Assembly: GCF_027706845.1 (NCBI RefSeq)
Contig: NZ_JAQGCZ010000003.1
Span: forward strand, 1 to 64,000
Length of the DNA stretch: 64,000 bases
DNA from: Mycolicibacterium sp. BiH015
Lineage (GTDB): Bacteria; Actinomycetota; Actinomycetes; Mycobacteriales; Mycobacteriaceae
Direction of reading: 5' to 3'
Position numbers and translations under genes: made by a program. Positions 36,532-44,414 of this stretch are shown here, piece by piece. Position 1 is the first letter of the stretch; each line of letters starts with the position of its first letter. Under the pieces are notes generated by a model. The model worked only from the letters and a program-made list of their open reading frames with translations, was not told the DNA's origin and searched no databases.

Positions 36532-36902
36532 ACCTCGGCCAGTATCGCGGCGAGTATGCGGGCCTCTTCGCGCAACATGCTGGTGCGTTCTGGCCGAGAA
36601 GACGCGGTCTGCTCGGCGGCTCCGAGACGATCGTCGATCTCCTGCCGGATGAGAAGACGAATCTCGGCGTCGGTCAACACACGTCGGGCGACCTCGGCGG
36701 CGCCGACACCTGCCGCACTGTCGGCGATGGCCCCGGCCTGCGGGATCGGGCCGCGGGGCGTCTCTGCGTTGTCGACCGCGCTCAGCACTGACCGCAGCAC
36801 TGAGGTGCGGAGCGCATCGCGGTTCTTGCGCGCCACCAGCAGGCGGCTGCGCAGTTCGGTACGCCAACGGTCAGCGGGGACACGATGCCCGGTCTCGGTC
36901 AC
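36528..36902 (-). CDS. GatB/YqeY-like domain protein
   Basis: The 124-aa helical protein has the YqeY-type opening LRSRLLVARKNRDALRTSVLRSVLSAVDNAE, split here only for description, with alternating Leu/Arg helices through the C-terminus. YqeY domains resemble the tail of GatB and may bind tRNA. Assignment rests on this N-terminal pattern and is moderate. It begins 13 nt after the hydrolase gene on the same strand. Its end overlaps the convergent arsR gene by 4 bp. Confidence 0.65.
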   Translation of the reverse strand: MTETGHRVPADRWRTELRSRLLVARKNRDALRTSVLRSVLSAVDNAETPRGPIPQAGAIADSAAGVGAAEVARRVLTDAEIRLLIRQEIDDRLGAAEQTASSRPERTSMLREEARILAAILAEV

Positions 36903-36915
36903 CGCGCCACGGTAA

Positions 36916-38052
36916 TCAGGCGGCGGTGTCCGATGCAGCTGCTTTTCCGTCGCCGTCGCTCACAGCGCGCGTGTCGCCCTCGTCGTCCTTCTCGTCCTTC
37001 TCGTCCTTCTCGTCCTTGGCATGCTTACCGCGTTGGGCATCGTCCCCGGCTGATTCCTTGCTCGTCTGCCGGGTCTCACGGTCGCCGGACGTGTCGTCGT
37101 CGGGCGTGGCATGCTTGCCGACGCCGGAAGCGCTCTCGTCGGCTTTGTCCGCGCCCGTGCCGCTTGTGCCGGCGCCGCCTTCATCCGAGTCGTCTTTGTC
37201 TGCGTCCGAGCCGGTCGACGCCTCGGCGACGACCGCCACACTTCGCCGGTCCGATTGCGACATTTCAGCTTCGGCCGCACTCCATTCCGGACGGTCGTAG
37301 GCGGAGTCGATGAGCGGACGCAGAATCTTGTCCAGGTAGGCGACAGTCTCGTCGGACATGCCTGCGTCCGCGAAAGGCTTCAGCACCGGCAGGACCTTGG
37401 TGGGAATGAGAACGGTCGTCGTCGTTCCGCCCTTCGCGTTCTCGGTCTTGGTGATGTACTCCGCGGGCACCTGCGAGATATCGGTGAACGCTGCCTGATA
37501 GTGGAGTTGGTTGTAGCCCATGTACGCGTTGACGACGGCGAGCAGATTGAACGGGTTGTCGGGGAAGTCGGCGACACCGTCGTATTCAGCCCTGACGATC
37601 AGCAGGTTGTAGGGCGTCTCGGGCAACGGCTGGTAGTCCACGCCGCTGAGCCGGAAGAAGAAGGGACTCGGCGCGCCGTACATGGCGGCATCGAGCTCGC
37701 TCGGCGCCGGTGCGTCCGCGTCGTTCTCGAGCCGACGCAACACTTCCGCGATGGCCGGCGCGGTCTGCGAGACACCGCCGATCGTCTTTCTGCCCGGTGT
37801 GCTGTACACGGCGTCGTACATGCTGTCGGCTGCCGCGTCGATGGATTCGCCGAAATCGTCGGTACCCGCGAACGGCACGTTGATCCGGTGGTCGTACTCC
37901 GCGAAGTAGCCACCCAGGGCGTTCGCCAGTTCCTCGTCGGTGAGGTCGGCATACCGCCCCGCACCACCGAGGATCAAGGCGGTCGAGGCACTCGCGAGTC
38001 CCGGGGAACACCCGACAGCGAGGACACCCACTGCTGCACACAACCGCTTCAT
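36916..38052 (-). CDS. Secreted PE-PPE-domain-type hydrolase with charged low-complexity tail
   Basis: The 378-aa protein has an N-terminal signal sequence (MKRLCAAVGVLAVGCSPG...ASA) and a domain matching the PE-PPE C-terminal serine-hydrolase fold. That domain opens TALILGGAGRYADLTDEELA, and Ser95 in GGVSQTAPA is the likely nucleophile. Its ALGGYF and PDNPFNLLAVVNAYMGYNQ segments fit too. The last roughly 100 residues are disordered, rich in Asp/Glu/Lys/Ser, and include a DEK triplet repeat. There is no PE or PPE domain. Start chosen at the ATG giving a signal peptide. Hydrolysis of acyl-trehaloses or esters is plausible. Confidence 0.75.
   Translation of the reverse strand: MKRLCAAVGVLAVGCSPGLASASTALILGGAGRYADLTDEELANALGGYFAEYDHRINVPFAGTDDFGESIDAAADSMYDAVYSTPGRKTIGGVSQTAPAIAEVLRRLENDADAPAPSELDAAMYGAPSPFFFRLSGVDYQPLPETPYNLLIVRAEYDGVADFPDNPFNLLAVVNAYMGYNQLHYQAAFTDISQVPAEYITKTENAKGGTTTTVLIPTKVLPVLKPFADAGMSDETVAYLDKILRPLIDSAYDRPEWSAAEAEMSQSDRRSVAVVAEASTGSDADKDDSDEGGAGTSGTGADKADESASGVGKHATPDDDTSGDRETRQTSKESAGDDAQRGKHAKDEKDEKDEKDDEGDTRAVSDGDGKAAASDTAA
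36982..37017 (-). repeat. 9-bp tandem repeat in the hydrolase tail (about four copies)
   Basis: The unit ctcgtcctt (plus strand) is repeated almost perfectly about four times, encoding K-D-E on the minus strand. Because the unit is a multiple of three, copy-number change would lengthen or shorten the charged tail without a frameshift. Confidence 0.8.
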
Positions 38053-38330
38053 GGACCGTCCGTTCGCATCGATTCGGTGGCTAACGAATTTGCTGCCGTC
38101 GCACAGGCTATTACGGGAGGCACCATCAGGCAACAACAGCCATGTGTCGCCCACCGGCATAGTCGAGCAGAGGTTCCCGCAAAAGCGCCCGTGAAGAGCA
38201 TCGCTCGTCGACGTAGAAGACCTTGATCCCCGGTTGCGCACCACAAAATGCGTCCCGATTTACAAAATCAGCAAATCTGTCGAGATTTCCGTACCTGCGT
38301 AGGGTGCAACGCGCCGACGGGCATCGGTGT
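38053..38330. other. Non-coding gap between hydrolase gene and tsnR
   Basis: The 278 bp have no credible gene. The AT content is noticeably higher than around it near 38255-38290, where GATTT-N3-AAATC-like pairs occur. The promoter of the hydrolase gene (minus strand) must be here, but I see no convincing -35/-10 pair. No terminator hairpin with a T-tract after tsnR. Confidence 0.5.
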
Positions 38331-39077
38331 TCAGTCGGGCCGGTGGGCCTTCGCGCTCTGATACAGACAGATCGCGGCGGCGGATGCGATGTTGAGACTC
38401 TCCGCGTCGCCCGGCATGGGAATACGCACCCCGGCATCGGCGAGCTCGACCAGAGCAGCGGGCAGTCCGTGTGCTTCGGGCCCGAACAGCCAGGCTGTGG
38501 GTCCGGAAAGTTCGACGTCGTCGAGGCTGACGCTGCCGTCGAGCACGGTGGCGAGCACGTGGAGCCCGGCGGCGCTGATCTGCCTGAGCGCGCCGACGGC
38601 GTCGGGGTCACTGACCACGGGGATCGAGAAGATGCTTCCCGCCGAGGCGCGGAGACACTTGCCGTTGTACGGGTCGACGGTGTCGCCCGCGAGAACGACG
38701 GCATCGGCACCCATCGCATCGGCGACGCGGATCAGCGTGCCGGCGTTACCGGGTTCGGAAATGCCGACAGGTACGGCCAGGAGGGTCGGCTCACCGTCGA
38801 GTACATCAGACAGGTCGGTTTCCGGGATCGAGCACACCGCGACGAGTCCCACCGGAGTCACTGTGTCCGACAAGGCTTTTGCGGCCTTATCGGTGACGAT
38901 GTCGACCGGCGACTCGCCGAGTAGCGCCGCGAACCTCTCCGCGGCGCTCTCGGTGGCAAAGATCTCGCAGACGAGTCCGCGCCGCAACGCTGCCTCGACG
39001 AGGTTGGGACCTTCGGCGAGAAAGCGTGCGGCGCGGCGGCGCCCGGTGTGGCGGTGCAGTTTGACCGCGGCCGCCAC
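38331..39077 (-). CDS. tsnR: 23S rRNA/tRNA methyltransferase of the TrmH/TsnR (SpoU) family
   Basis: A SPOUT 2'-O-ribose methyltransferase. RNA-binding N-terminal domain (FLAEGPNLVEAALRRG), then the knotted catalytic domain with GISEPGNAGTLIRVADAMGA, LFGPEAHGLP and IPMPGDAESLNIASAAAICLY. The GTG at 39077 (248 aa) is the first normal start. The family N-terminus (LTERSAR...) begins 9 codons further upstream, where only a CTG at 39104 is available. That CTG overlaps the rplT stop as CTGA, so the true start may be non-canonical. Last gene of the infC operon. Confidence 0.88.
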   Translation of the reverse strand: MAAAVKLHRHTGRRRAARFLAEGPNLVEAALRRGLVCEIFATESAAERFAALLGESPVDIVTDKAAKALSDTVTPVGLVAVCSIPETDLSDVLDGEPTLLAVPVGISEPGNAGTLIRVADAMGADAVVLAGDTVDPYNGKCLRASAGSIFSIPVVSDPDAVGALRQISAAGLHVLATVLDGSVSLDDVELSGPTAWLFGPEAHGLPAALVELADAGVRIPMPGDAESLNIASAAAICLYQSAKAHRPD

Positions 39078-39100
39078 CCGGGCAGAACGCTCGGTGAGCG

Positions 39101-39490
39101 TCAGGCAGCCTCGCCCGACGGAGCGTTGACATCCTCGGGCAGCGCGGCCTTGGCGGCTTCCACCAGTGCGGTGAAGGCGGCCGGATCGCTGACGGCGATC
39201 TCGGCGAGGTTCTTGCGGTCGACCTCGATGCCGGCGGCCTTCAGACCCTGGATCAGCCGGTTGTAGGTGATGTCGTTGGCGCGGGCGGCAGCGTTGATAC
39301 GCGAGATCCACAGCTTGCGGAACTCGCCCTTACGGGCACGCCGGTCGCGGTAGGCGTAGGTCAACGAATGGAGCTGCTGCTCCTTGGCCTTGCGATAGAG
39401 GCGTGACCGCTGTCCGCGGTAGCCCTTGGAGGCCTTCAGTACGGTGCGCCGCTTCTTCTGCGCGTTGAGTGCGCGCTTCACGCGTGCCAT
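39101..39490 (-). CDS. rplT: 50S ribosomal protein L20
   Basis: The 129-aa L20 starts [15 protein letters not shown], with [20 protein letters not shown] and [10 protein letters not shown] as family signatures. It binds 23S rRNA early in assembly. In Firmicutes and E. coli it also represses this operon. Third gene of infC-rpmI-rplT, 47 nt after rpmI. Confidence 0.98.
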   Translation of the reverse strand: MARVKRALNAQKKRRTVLKASKGYRGQRSRLYRKAKEQQLHSLTYAYRDRRARKGEFRKLWISRINAAARANDITYNRLIQGLKAAGIEVDRKNLAEIAVSDPAAFTALVEAAKAALPEDVNAPSGEAA

Positions 39491-39537
39491 GGGTAGTCCT
39501 TATCTCGGAGGGTCGGTTCGGGAAAGGCCGGCGGCCG

Positions 39538-39732
39538 TCAGCCGTTCAGCATCTTCTTGACGCGCTTGACGTCATTGGCGGCCACCACGGTGCGGCCGTC
39601 GAGGCGGCGCGTCCGCTTGCTGGGCTTGTGCTCGAGCAGGTGCCTGCGGTTGGCCTTCTGACGGACGACCTTGCCGGATCCGGTGGTACGGAACCGCTTC
39701 GAAGCGCCGCTGTGGGTCTTCGCCTTGGGCAT
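39538..39732 (-). CDS. rpmI: 50S ribosomal protein L35
   Basis: The 64-aa L35 is very basic: [20 protein letters not shown] and the [16 protein letters not shown] segment. Begins 6 nt after the infC stop. Confidence 0.98.
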   Translation of the reverse strand: MPKAKTHSGASKRFRTTGSGKVVRQKANRRHLLEHKPSKRTRRLDGRTVVAANDVKRVKKMLNG

Positions 39733-39738
39733 TTTTCC

Positions 39739-40350
39739 TCAGTTCTGTGGTGTATCGGTGGGGGGCTCGGCAGGCCGCGCGTTGGCGCGCTGGGCCGCCG
39801 GTGCGTCTGCATCGTGCGCCGCCTTGGCGCGAGTCTTCGCGCCGCGGTGCGGTGCCAGCACCATCGTCATGTTGCGGCCGTCCTGCTTGGCGGACGTCTC
39901 GACGAAGCCGTAATCGGCGACGTCTGCGCCCAGCCGTTGCAGGAGCCGGAAGCCGAGTTCGGGTCGCGACTGCTCGCGTCCACGGAACATGATCGTCACC
40001 TTGACCTTCGACCCGGCTTCGAGGAAGCGGATGACGTGACCCTTCTTGGTCTCGTAATCATGCGGGTCGATCTTGGGACGCAGCTTCTGTTCCTTGACGA
40101 CGGTCTGCTGCTGGTTTTTGCGAGACTCGCGCGCCTTCTGTGCCGTCTCGTACTTGAACTTGCCGTAATCCATGATCTTGCACACCGGCGGCTTGGCGTC
40201 GGGGGCAACTTCGACAAGGTCGAGATCGGCATCCGCGGCGACGCGGAGTGCATCTTCGATGCGCACGATGCCTACCTGTTCACCGCCCGGTCCGATAAGA
40301 CGGACTTCAGGTACGCGGATGCGCTCGTTGACGCGGGTCTCAGTGCTGAT
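39739..40350 (-). CDS. infC: Translation initiation factor IF-3
   Basis: The 203-aa IF-3 has an N-terminal domain ([16 protein letters not shown]), a basic linker and a C-terminal domain with [17 protein letters not shown]. The family N-terminus [10 protein letters not shown] begins at an ATC codon (40350-40348) preceded by AGGAGGCCCC. No ATG, GTG or TTG fits. A rare start codon is the hallmark of IF-3 autoregulation, because IF-3 rejects such starts. The C-terminal extension is Ala/Pro-rich. First gene of the operon, behind a structured leader. Confidence 0.96.
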   Translation of the reverse strand: MSTETRVNERIRVPEVRLIGPGGEQVGIVRIEDALRVAADADLDLVEVAPDAKPPVCKIMDYGKFKYETAQKARESRKNQQQTVVKEQKLRPKIDPHDYETKKGHVIRFLEAGSKVKVTIMFRGREQSRPELGFRLLQRLGADVADYGFVETSAKQDGRNMTMVLAPHRGAKTRAKAAHDADAPAAQRANARPAEPPTDTPQN

Positions 40351-40381
40351 GGGGCCTCCTATGTTGTCCTCAGGAGTCCCC
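40351..40381 (-). promoter_or_regulatory. Shine-Dalgarno-sequestering hairpin before infC
   Basis: The ten bases directly before the ATC start (40351-40360, including the AGGAGG site) can pair with 40372-40381 through nine base pairs and one mismatch, with an 11-nt loop. When folded, the ribosome site is hidden. It fits translational control of infC. Confidence 0.65.
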
Positions 40382-40397
40382 CACGCCGACGGCACAA

Positions 40398-40438
40398 CTG
40401 TTCCCGTAAGAACAGAGAAGCCCTGCTAGAAGCAGGGC
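40398..40438 (-). promoter_or_regulatory. Two consecutive hairpins in the infC leader, possible attenuator
   Basis: Read 5' to 3' on the minus strand, GCCCTGCT-TCT-AGCAGGGC (40438-40420) is an 8-bp perfect hairpin. The T-rich run TTCTCTGTTCTT follows, like an intrinsic terminator. Next comes CTGTTC-N6-GAACAG (40415-40398), a 6-bp perfect hairpin that partly shares the T-rich run. An extended -10 (TGCTAGACT, 40579-40571) upstream would give a leader of about 210 nt. Confidence 0.6.
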
Positions 40439-40570
40439 CCAATGCCGACCAGGACAGACATCGTCGATGTCTGTGACCGGACCGCAGTACCTTCGAACGA
40501 ATCGTGGTCAGCGGTGGGAGTGGGACTCCACTTGCTGTCCCTGGCCAAAGCCGGGACGGTCGCGCGTGAA

Positions 40571-40579
40571 AGTCTAGCA
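40571..40579 (-). promoter_or_regulatory. Extended -10 promoter candidate for infC-rpmI-rplT-tsnR
   Basis: On the minus strand TGCTAGACT is a TGn-TANNNT extended -10, about 220 nt before the infC start. No good -35 is seen, which extended -10 promoters tolerate. The transcript would include all three leader hairpins. The element lies just before the start of the divergent DUF1844 gene. Confidence 0.45.
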
Positions 40580-40582
40580 TTC

Positions 40583-40918
40583 GTGACCGATGATCCCCGC
40601 ATCCGCGAACTGGCCGAGATTCCCGCAGTCGAGGTCATCACCAGGTGTGCCGTGATGCTGATGAGCGCCGCCGCGGAGAAACTGGGCTTGTCAGACGATA
40701 ATCCCGAAGACAGCCCCAGTCGCGACCTGGACGAGGCGCGGCGCCTCATCACGGGGCTGGCCGGGCTTGTCACCGCATCGGCCGAATACCTCGGCCCGCA
40801 CGCAGGACCGGTGCGTGACGGGCTCAAGACGCTGCAGTTGGCCTTCCGCGAGGCCAGCGCCGCACCGGACGAACCCGGTCACGGTCCGGGAGAGAAATAC
40901 ACCGGGCCCGTCTGGTAG
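40583..40918 (+). CDS. DUF1844 domain protein
   Basis: The 111-aa protein has the family core [20 protein letters not shown] followed by AAAEKLGL, and [17 protein letters not shown]. Function unknown. It is conserved next to infC in actinobacteria. The GTG at 40583 places the start at the typical MTDDxxxxELAEIP opening. An upstream frame reaching 40442 would cross the infC promoter. A block of tandem hairpin repeats begins 2 nt after the stop. Confidence 0.85.
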   Translation: MTDDPRIRELAEIPAVEVITRCAVMLMSAAAEKLGLSDDNPEDSPSRDLDEARRLITGLAGLVTASAEYLGPHAGPVRDGLKTLQLAFREASAAPDEPGHGPGEKYTGPVW

Positions 40919-40920
40919 GG

Positions 40921-41020
40921 GCCTTCGGCGGAGCCGAACATTGACCCTTCGGCGGAGCCGAACATCCAACCCTTCGGCGGAGCCGAACATCCAACCCTTC
41001 GGCGGAGCCGAACATCCAAC
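40921..41020 (+). repeat. Four tandem 24/25-bp repeats, each with a TTCGGC-GGA-GCCGAA hairpin
   Basis: The unit CCTTCGGCGGAGCCGAACAT plus a short linker occurs four times (TTCGGC arms begin at 40924, 40948, 40973 and 40998; periods 24, 25, 25). The last three copies are virtually identical. Each carries a perfect 6-bp stem with a 3-nt loop. The block fills most of the gap between the DUF1844 gene and lysX. It could act as tandem terminators or a variable-number locus. Confidence 0.9.
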
Positions 41021-41054
41021 CACGTCGCAGCCTTTGCGAATATCCTCGCGGCCT

Positions 41055-44000
41055 ATGACCCCCACCAGTCTCGTCAGGGCGCATCCGAAGTCGGGTTACC
41101 GGTGGGTGCCCGCGGCCGCCGGCTGGATCGTGGGCGTCATCGCGACACTGTCCCTGATCGCGAGCATCTCGCCGCTTGTCCGCTCGGTCATCAAGGTTCC
41201 CCGCGAGTTCGTCGACGACTACATCTTCAACTTTCCCGATACCAGCTTCGCCTGGGCCTTCGTTCTCGCCCTGCTGGCCGCCGCACTCGCGGCGCGCAAA
41301 CGCATCGCGTGGTGGATCCTGATCGGCTACATGATCGCCGCGGTCTTCGTGAACGTCGCCGATCTCATCGGCGGCGATGAGCGGTGGTTCGAAGAAATCG
41401 GCGAGGTGATCGGTCTGGTCTTCCACCTCGCCGCGATCGCCTTCCTGCTTCTGGCCCGCAAGGAGTTCTGGGCCAGGGTGCGCCGCGGCGCGCTGCTGAA
41501 GGCCGCCGCGACGCTCGTGACCGGGATGGCCATCGGCACGCTCGTCGGCTGGGGGCTTCTCGAACTCTTCCCGGGGTCGCTGGCCCGGCCGGACCGCTTC
41601 TGGTACGCGCTGAACCGGGTGGGCGCCTTCGCCGGTGCGGACGCCAGCGCCTTCTCCGGCCATCCGCACGTATTCGTCAACGCGCTGCTCGGGCTGTTCG
41701 GTGCCATGGCGTTGATGGTCACGGCCGTCGTCCTCTTCCAGTCACAGCGCGCCGACAACGCACTCACCGGTGAAGACGAATCGGCCATCCGCGGTCTCCT
41801 CGAGGTCTTCGGCAAGAACGACTCACTGGGCTATTTCGCCACCCGCCGCGACAAGGCTGTGGTGTTCGCCCCCAACGGGCGCGCCGCAATCACCTATCGG
41901 GTCGAGGTCGGCGTGTGTCTGGCCAGCGGCGACCCCGTGGGCGACCCGAAGGCTTGGCCGCAGGCCATCGAAGCCTGGCTCAAGCTCTGCCAGACCTACG
42001 GGTGGGCCCCCGGCGTGATGGGCGCCAGCGCGACGGGTGCGCAGGCCTTCCGCGAAGCGGGATTGAACGCGCTGCAGCTCGGCGACGAGGCAATCCTGCA
42101 TCCGGACGCCTTCCGGCTGTCCGGCTCCGACATGCGAGCCGTGCGGCAGGCGGTCACCCGCGCCCGGCGTTCCGGTGTCAGCGTGCGTTTCCGCAGGCAC
42201 CGCGAATTGTCCGCCGAGGACATGGCCGAGGTGATCGCGCACGCCGATGCGTGGCGAGACACCGAGGACGAGCGCGGCTTCTCGATGGCGCTCGGCCGAC
42301 TGGGCGATCCCGCCGACGCCGACTGCCTCCTCGTGGAGGCGCTCCAGGGCGATCAGGTGGTGGCGATGCTGTCGCTGGTGCCGTGGGGCAGCAACGGGGT
42401 TTCCCTCGACCTGATGCGCCGCGCTCCCCAATCCCCCAACGGCACCATCGAACTGATGGTCAGCGAGCTGTGCCTGCAGGCAGAGGACATCGGCATCACG
42501 CGAATCTCGCTGAACTTCGCGATGTTCCGCTCCGCATTCGAACAAGGTGCTCAGCTCGGCGCAGGACCGGTGGCACGGCTGTGGCGCTGGCTTCTGGTGT
42601 TTTTCTCGAGATGGTGGCAGCTGGAGACGCTGTACCGATCCAACATGAAGTACCAGCCCGAGTGGGTTCCTCGCTTCGCGTGCTACGAGGACGCCCGGCT
42701 GATACCCCGGGTCGGGGTGGCCTCGGTGATCGCCGAAGGCTTTCTCGTACTTCCGTTCTCGCGCCGCCACGAGCAGCCGCACACGGGTCACCACATCGCC
42801 GCACCCGGATCTCTGGTGGCGACGGGCCTGCTGCACAGCGACGGCACCGCACCCGATGCCATCGGCCTCGAGGCCGACCTCGCCGACGACGACGCCACGC
42901 CGCGCCTGCCCGAGCAGGTCCGGGTCCGAATGGCGAAACTGAAAGAGCTGCAGGACCGCGGCGTCGACGCCTATCCGGTGGGCAGCCCGCCCAGCCACAC
43001 CGTCGCGCAGGCGCTGGCCTCCCCGGAGGGAACCCAGGTCACCGTCTCGGGCCGGGTGCTGCGTCTGCGGGACTACGGCGGTGTGCTGTTCGCCCAACTA
43101 CGCGACTGGTCCGGGGAAACCCAGCTTTCCCTCGACAATTCGCTGTTGAGCGACGGCTCCACCGCGGACTTCACCCGGACGATCGATTTGGGGGACCTCG
43201 TCGAAGTGACCGGCACGATGGGCAGTACCCGCTCAGGCACGTGGTCGGTGCTGGTCACGGGCTGGCGCCTCATCGGCAAGTGTCTGCGGCCGCTGCCCGA
43301 CAAGTGGAAAGGCCTCACCGACCAGGAGGCCCGGGTTCGCGCCCGCTACGTCGACCTCGCGGTCAACACCGATGCCCGTGACCTCATCCGGGCGCGCAGC
43401 GGGGTGCTGCACGCCATCCGCGAAACCCTTGTCGGAAAAGGGTTCCTGGAGGTCGAAACGCCGATTCTGCAGCAGATCCACGGGGGTGCCAACGCGCGTC
43501 CGTTCCTGACACACATCAACGCCTACGACCTCGACCTGTATCTGCGAATCGCCCCCGAGCTCTATCTGAAGCGATTGTGCGTCGGCGGAGTGGAGCGGGT
43601 CTTCGAACTGGGCCGCGCCTTCCGCAACGAAGGCGTCGACTTCAGTCACAACCCGGAATTCACGCTGCTGGAGGCGTATCAGGCGCACGCCGACTACACC
43701 GTGTGGATCGACGGATGCCGCGAGCTGATCCAGAACGCTGCGCAGGCCGCCAACGGTTCTCATGTGTTCATGCGCCCCCGCGAAGACGGCACGCTGGAGC
43801 CGCATGACATCTCCGGAAAGTGGGCGGTCAAGACGGTGCACGACGCCGTTTCGGAAGCGCTGGGCGAACACATCGACGTCGAGACAGACCTGGCGACGTT
43901 GCGCCGCCTCTGCGACAAGGCGGGCATCCCTTACCTGACGCACTGGGACACCGGCGCGGTGGTTCTGGAGATGTACGAGCACTTGGTCGAGGACCAGACC

Positions 44001-44360
44001 ACGGAACCGACGTTCTACAATGACTTTCCGACATCGGTGTCGCCCCTGACCCGGCCGCACCGCAGCATCCCCGGCGTCGCCGAGCGCTGGGATCTCGTCG
44101 CGTGGGGCGTCGAGCTGGGAACCGCGTACAGCGAGCTGACCGATCCGGTCGAGCAGCGCCGCAGGTTGCAGGCCCAATCGCTGCTGGCGGCGGGGGGCGA
44201 TCCGGAGGCCATGGAGCTCGACGAGGACTTCCTGCAAGCCATGGAATACGCGATGCCACCGACCGGTGGGCTCGGCATGGGGGTCGACCGCGTGGTCATG
44301 CTCATCACGGGACGCAGCATCCGCGAGACGCTGCCGTTCCCGTTGGCCAAACCCCGCTAG
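41055..44360 (+). CDS. lysX: Bifunctional lysyl-phosphatidylglycerol synthetase / lysyl-tRNA synthetase LysX
   Basis: The 1101-aa fusion starts with an N-terminal MprF-type membrane region (about seven segments, residues 15-245). Next is a DUF2156 lysyltransferase domain (about 250-545), then an OB-fold (about 650-740, with [20 protein letters not shown]) and a class II LysRS core (about 770-1098). The core has motif 2 [20 protein letters not shown] and motif 3 [11 protein letters not shown]. It charges lysine and transfers it to phosphatidylglycerol, giving resistance to cationic peptides. The ATG at 41055 has TATCCT about 9 nt upstream and no ribosome site. The open frame before it only crosses the repeats. 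Confidence 0.95.
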   Translation: MTPTSLVRAHPKSGYRWVPAAAGWIVGVIATLSLIASISPLVRSVIKVPREFVDDYIFNFPDTSFAWAFVLALLAAALAARKRIAWWILIGYMIAAVFVNVADLIGGDERWFEEIGEVIGLVFHLAAIAFLLLARKEFWARVRRGALLKAAATLVTGMAIGTLVGWGLLELFPGSLARPDRFWYALNRVGAFAGADASAFSGHPHVFVNALLGLFGAMALMVTAVVLFQSQRADNALTGEDESAIRGLLEVFGKNDSLGYFATRRDKAVVFAPNGRAAITYRVEVGVCLASGDPVGDPKAWPQAIEAWLKLCQTYGWAPGVMGASATGAQAFREAGLNALQLGDEAILHPDAFRLSGSDMRAVRQAVTRARRSGVSVRFRRHRELSAEDMAEVIAHADAWRDTEDERGFSMALGRLGDPADADCLLVEALQGDQVVAMLSLVPWGSNGVSLDLMRRAPQSPNGTIELMVSELCLQAEDIGITRISLNFAMFRSAFEQGAQLGAGPVARLWRWLLVFFSRWWQLETLYRSNMKYQPEWVPRFACYEDARLIPRVGVASVIAEGFLVLPFSRRHEQPHTGHHIAAPGSLVATGLLHSDGTAPDAIGLEADLADDDATPRLPEQVRVRMAKLKELQDRGVDAYPVGSPPSHTVAQALASPEGTQVTVSGRVLRLRDYGGVLFAQLRDWSGETQLSLDNSLLSDGSTADFTRTIDLGDLVEVTGTMGSTRSGTWSVLVTGWRLIGKCLRPLPDKWKGLTDQEARVRARYVDLAVNTDARDLIRARSGVLHAIRETLVGKGFLEVETPILQQIHGGANARPFLTHINAYDLDLYLRIAPELYLKRLCVGGVERVFELGRAFRNEGVDFSHNPEFTLLEAYQAHADYTVWIDGCRELIQNAAQAANGSHVFMRPREDGTLEPHDISGKWAVKTVHDAVSEALGEHIDVETDLATLRRLCDKAGIPYLTHWDTGAVVLEMYEHLVEDQTTEPTFYNDFPTSVSPLTRPHRSIPGVAERWDLVAWGVELGTAYSELTDPVEQRRRLQAQSLLAAGGDPEAMELDEDFLQAMEYAMPPTGGLGMGVDRVVMLITGRSIRETLPFPLAKPR

Positions 44361-44399
44361 GAGTTGACAGCGGGGTCACAGCGATTCCCAAGGGTCACC

Positions 44400-44412
44400 C
44401 TTCACTGTGAAG
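44400..44412 (+). promoter_or_regulatory. Perfect palindrome CTTCAC-T-GTGAAG before the esterase gene
   Basis: A 13-bp perfect inverted repeat ends 2 bp before the presumed GTG start. It could be an operator, or a small hairpin occluding the start. No regulator gene is adjacent. Confidence 0.4.
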
Positions 44413-44414
44413 AC

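Noticed and set aside
38053..38330. Extension of the PE-PPE-type hydrolase upstream to 38244
   Set aside because: The upstream in-frame codons would place 64 unrelated residues before a clear signal peptide starting at 38052.
40921..41020. The tandem repeats as a small CRISPR array
   Set aside because: Repeat plus linker is only 24-25 bp and the linkers are themselves identical. There are no unique spacers and no cas genes nearby.
40767..41054. A much longer N-terminus for LysX reaching back into the DUF1844 gene
   Set aside because: The extra codons only translate the tandem repeats and the 3' part of the DUF1844 gene out of frame. The LysX family start fits the ATG at 41055.
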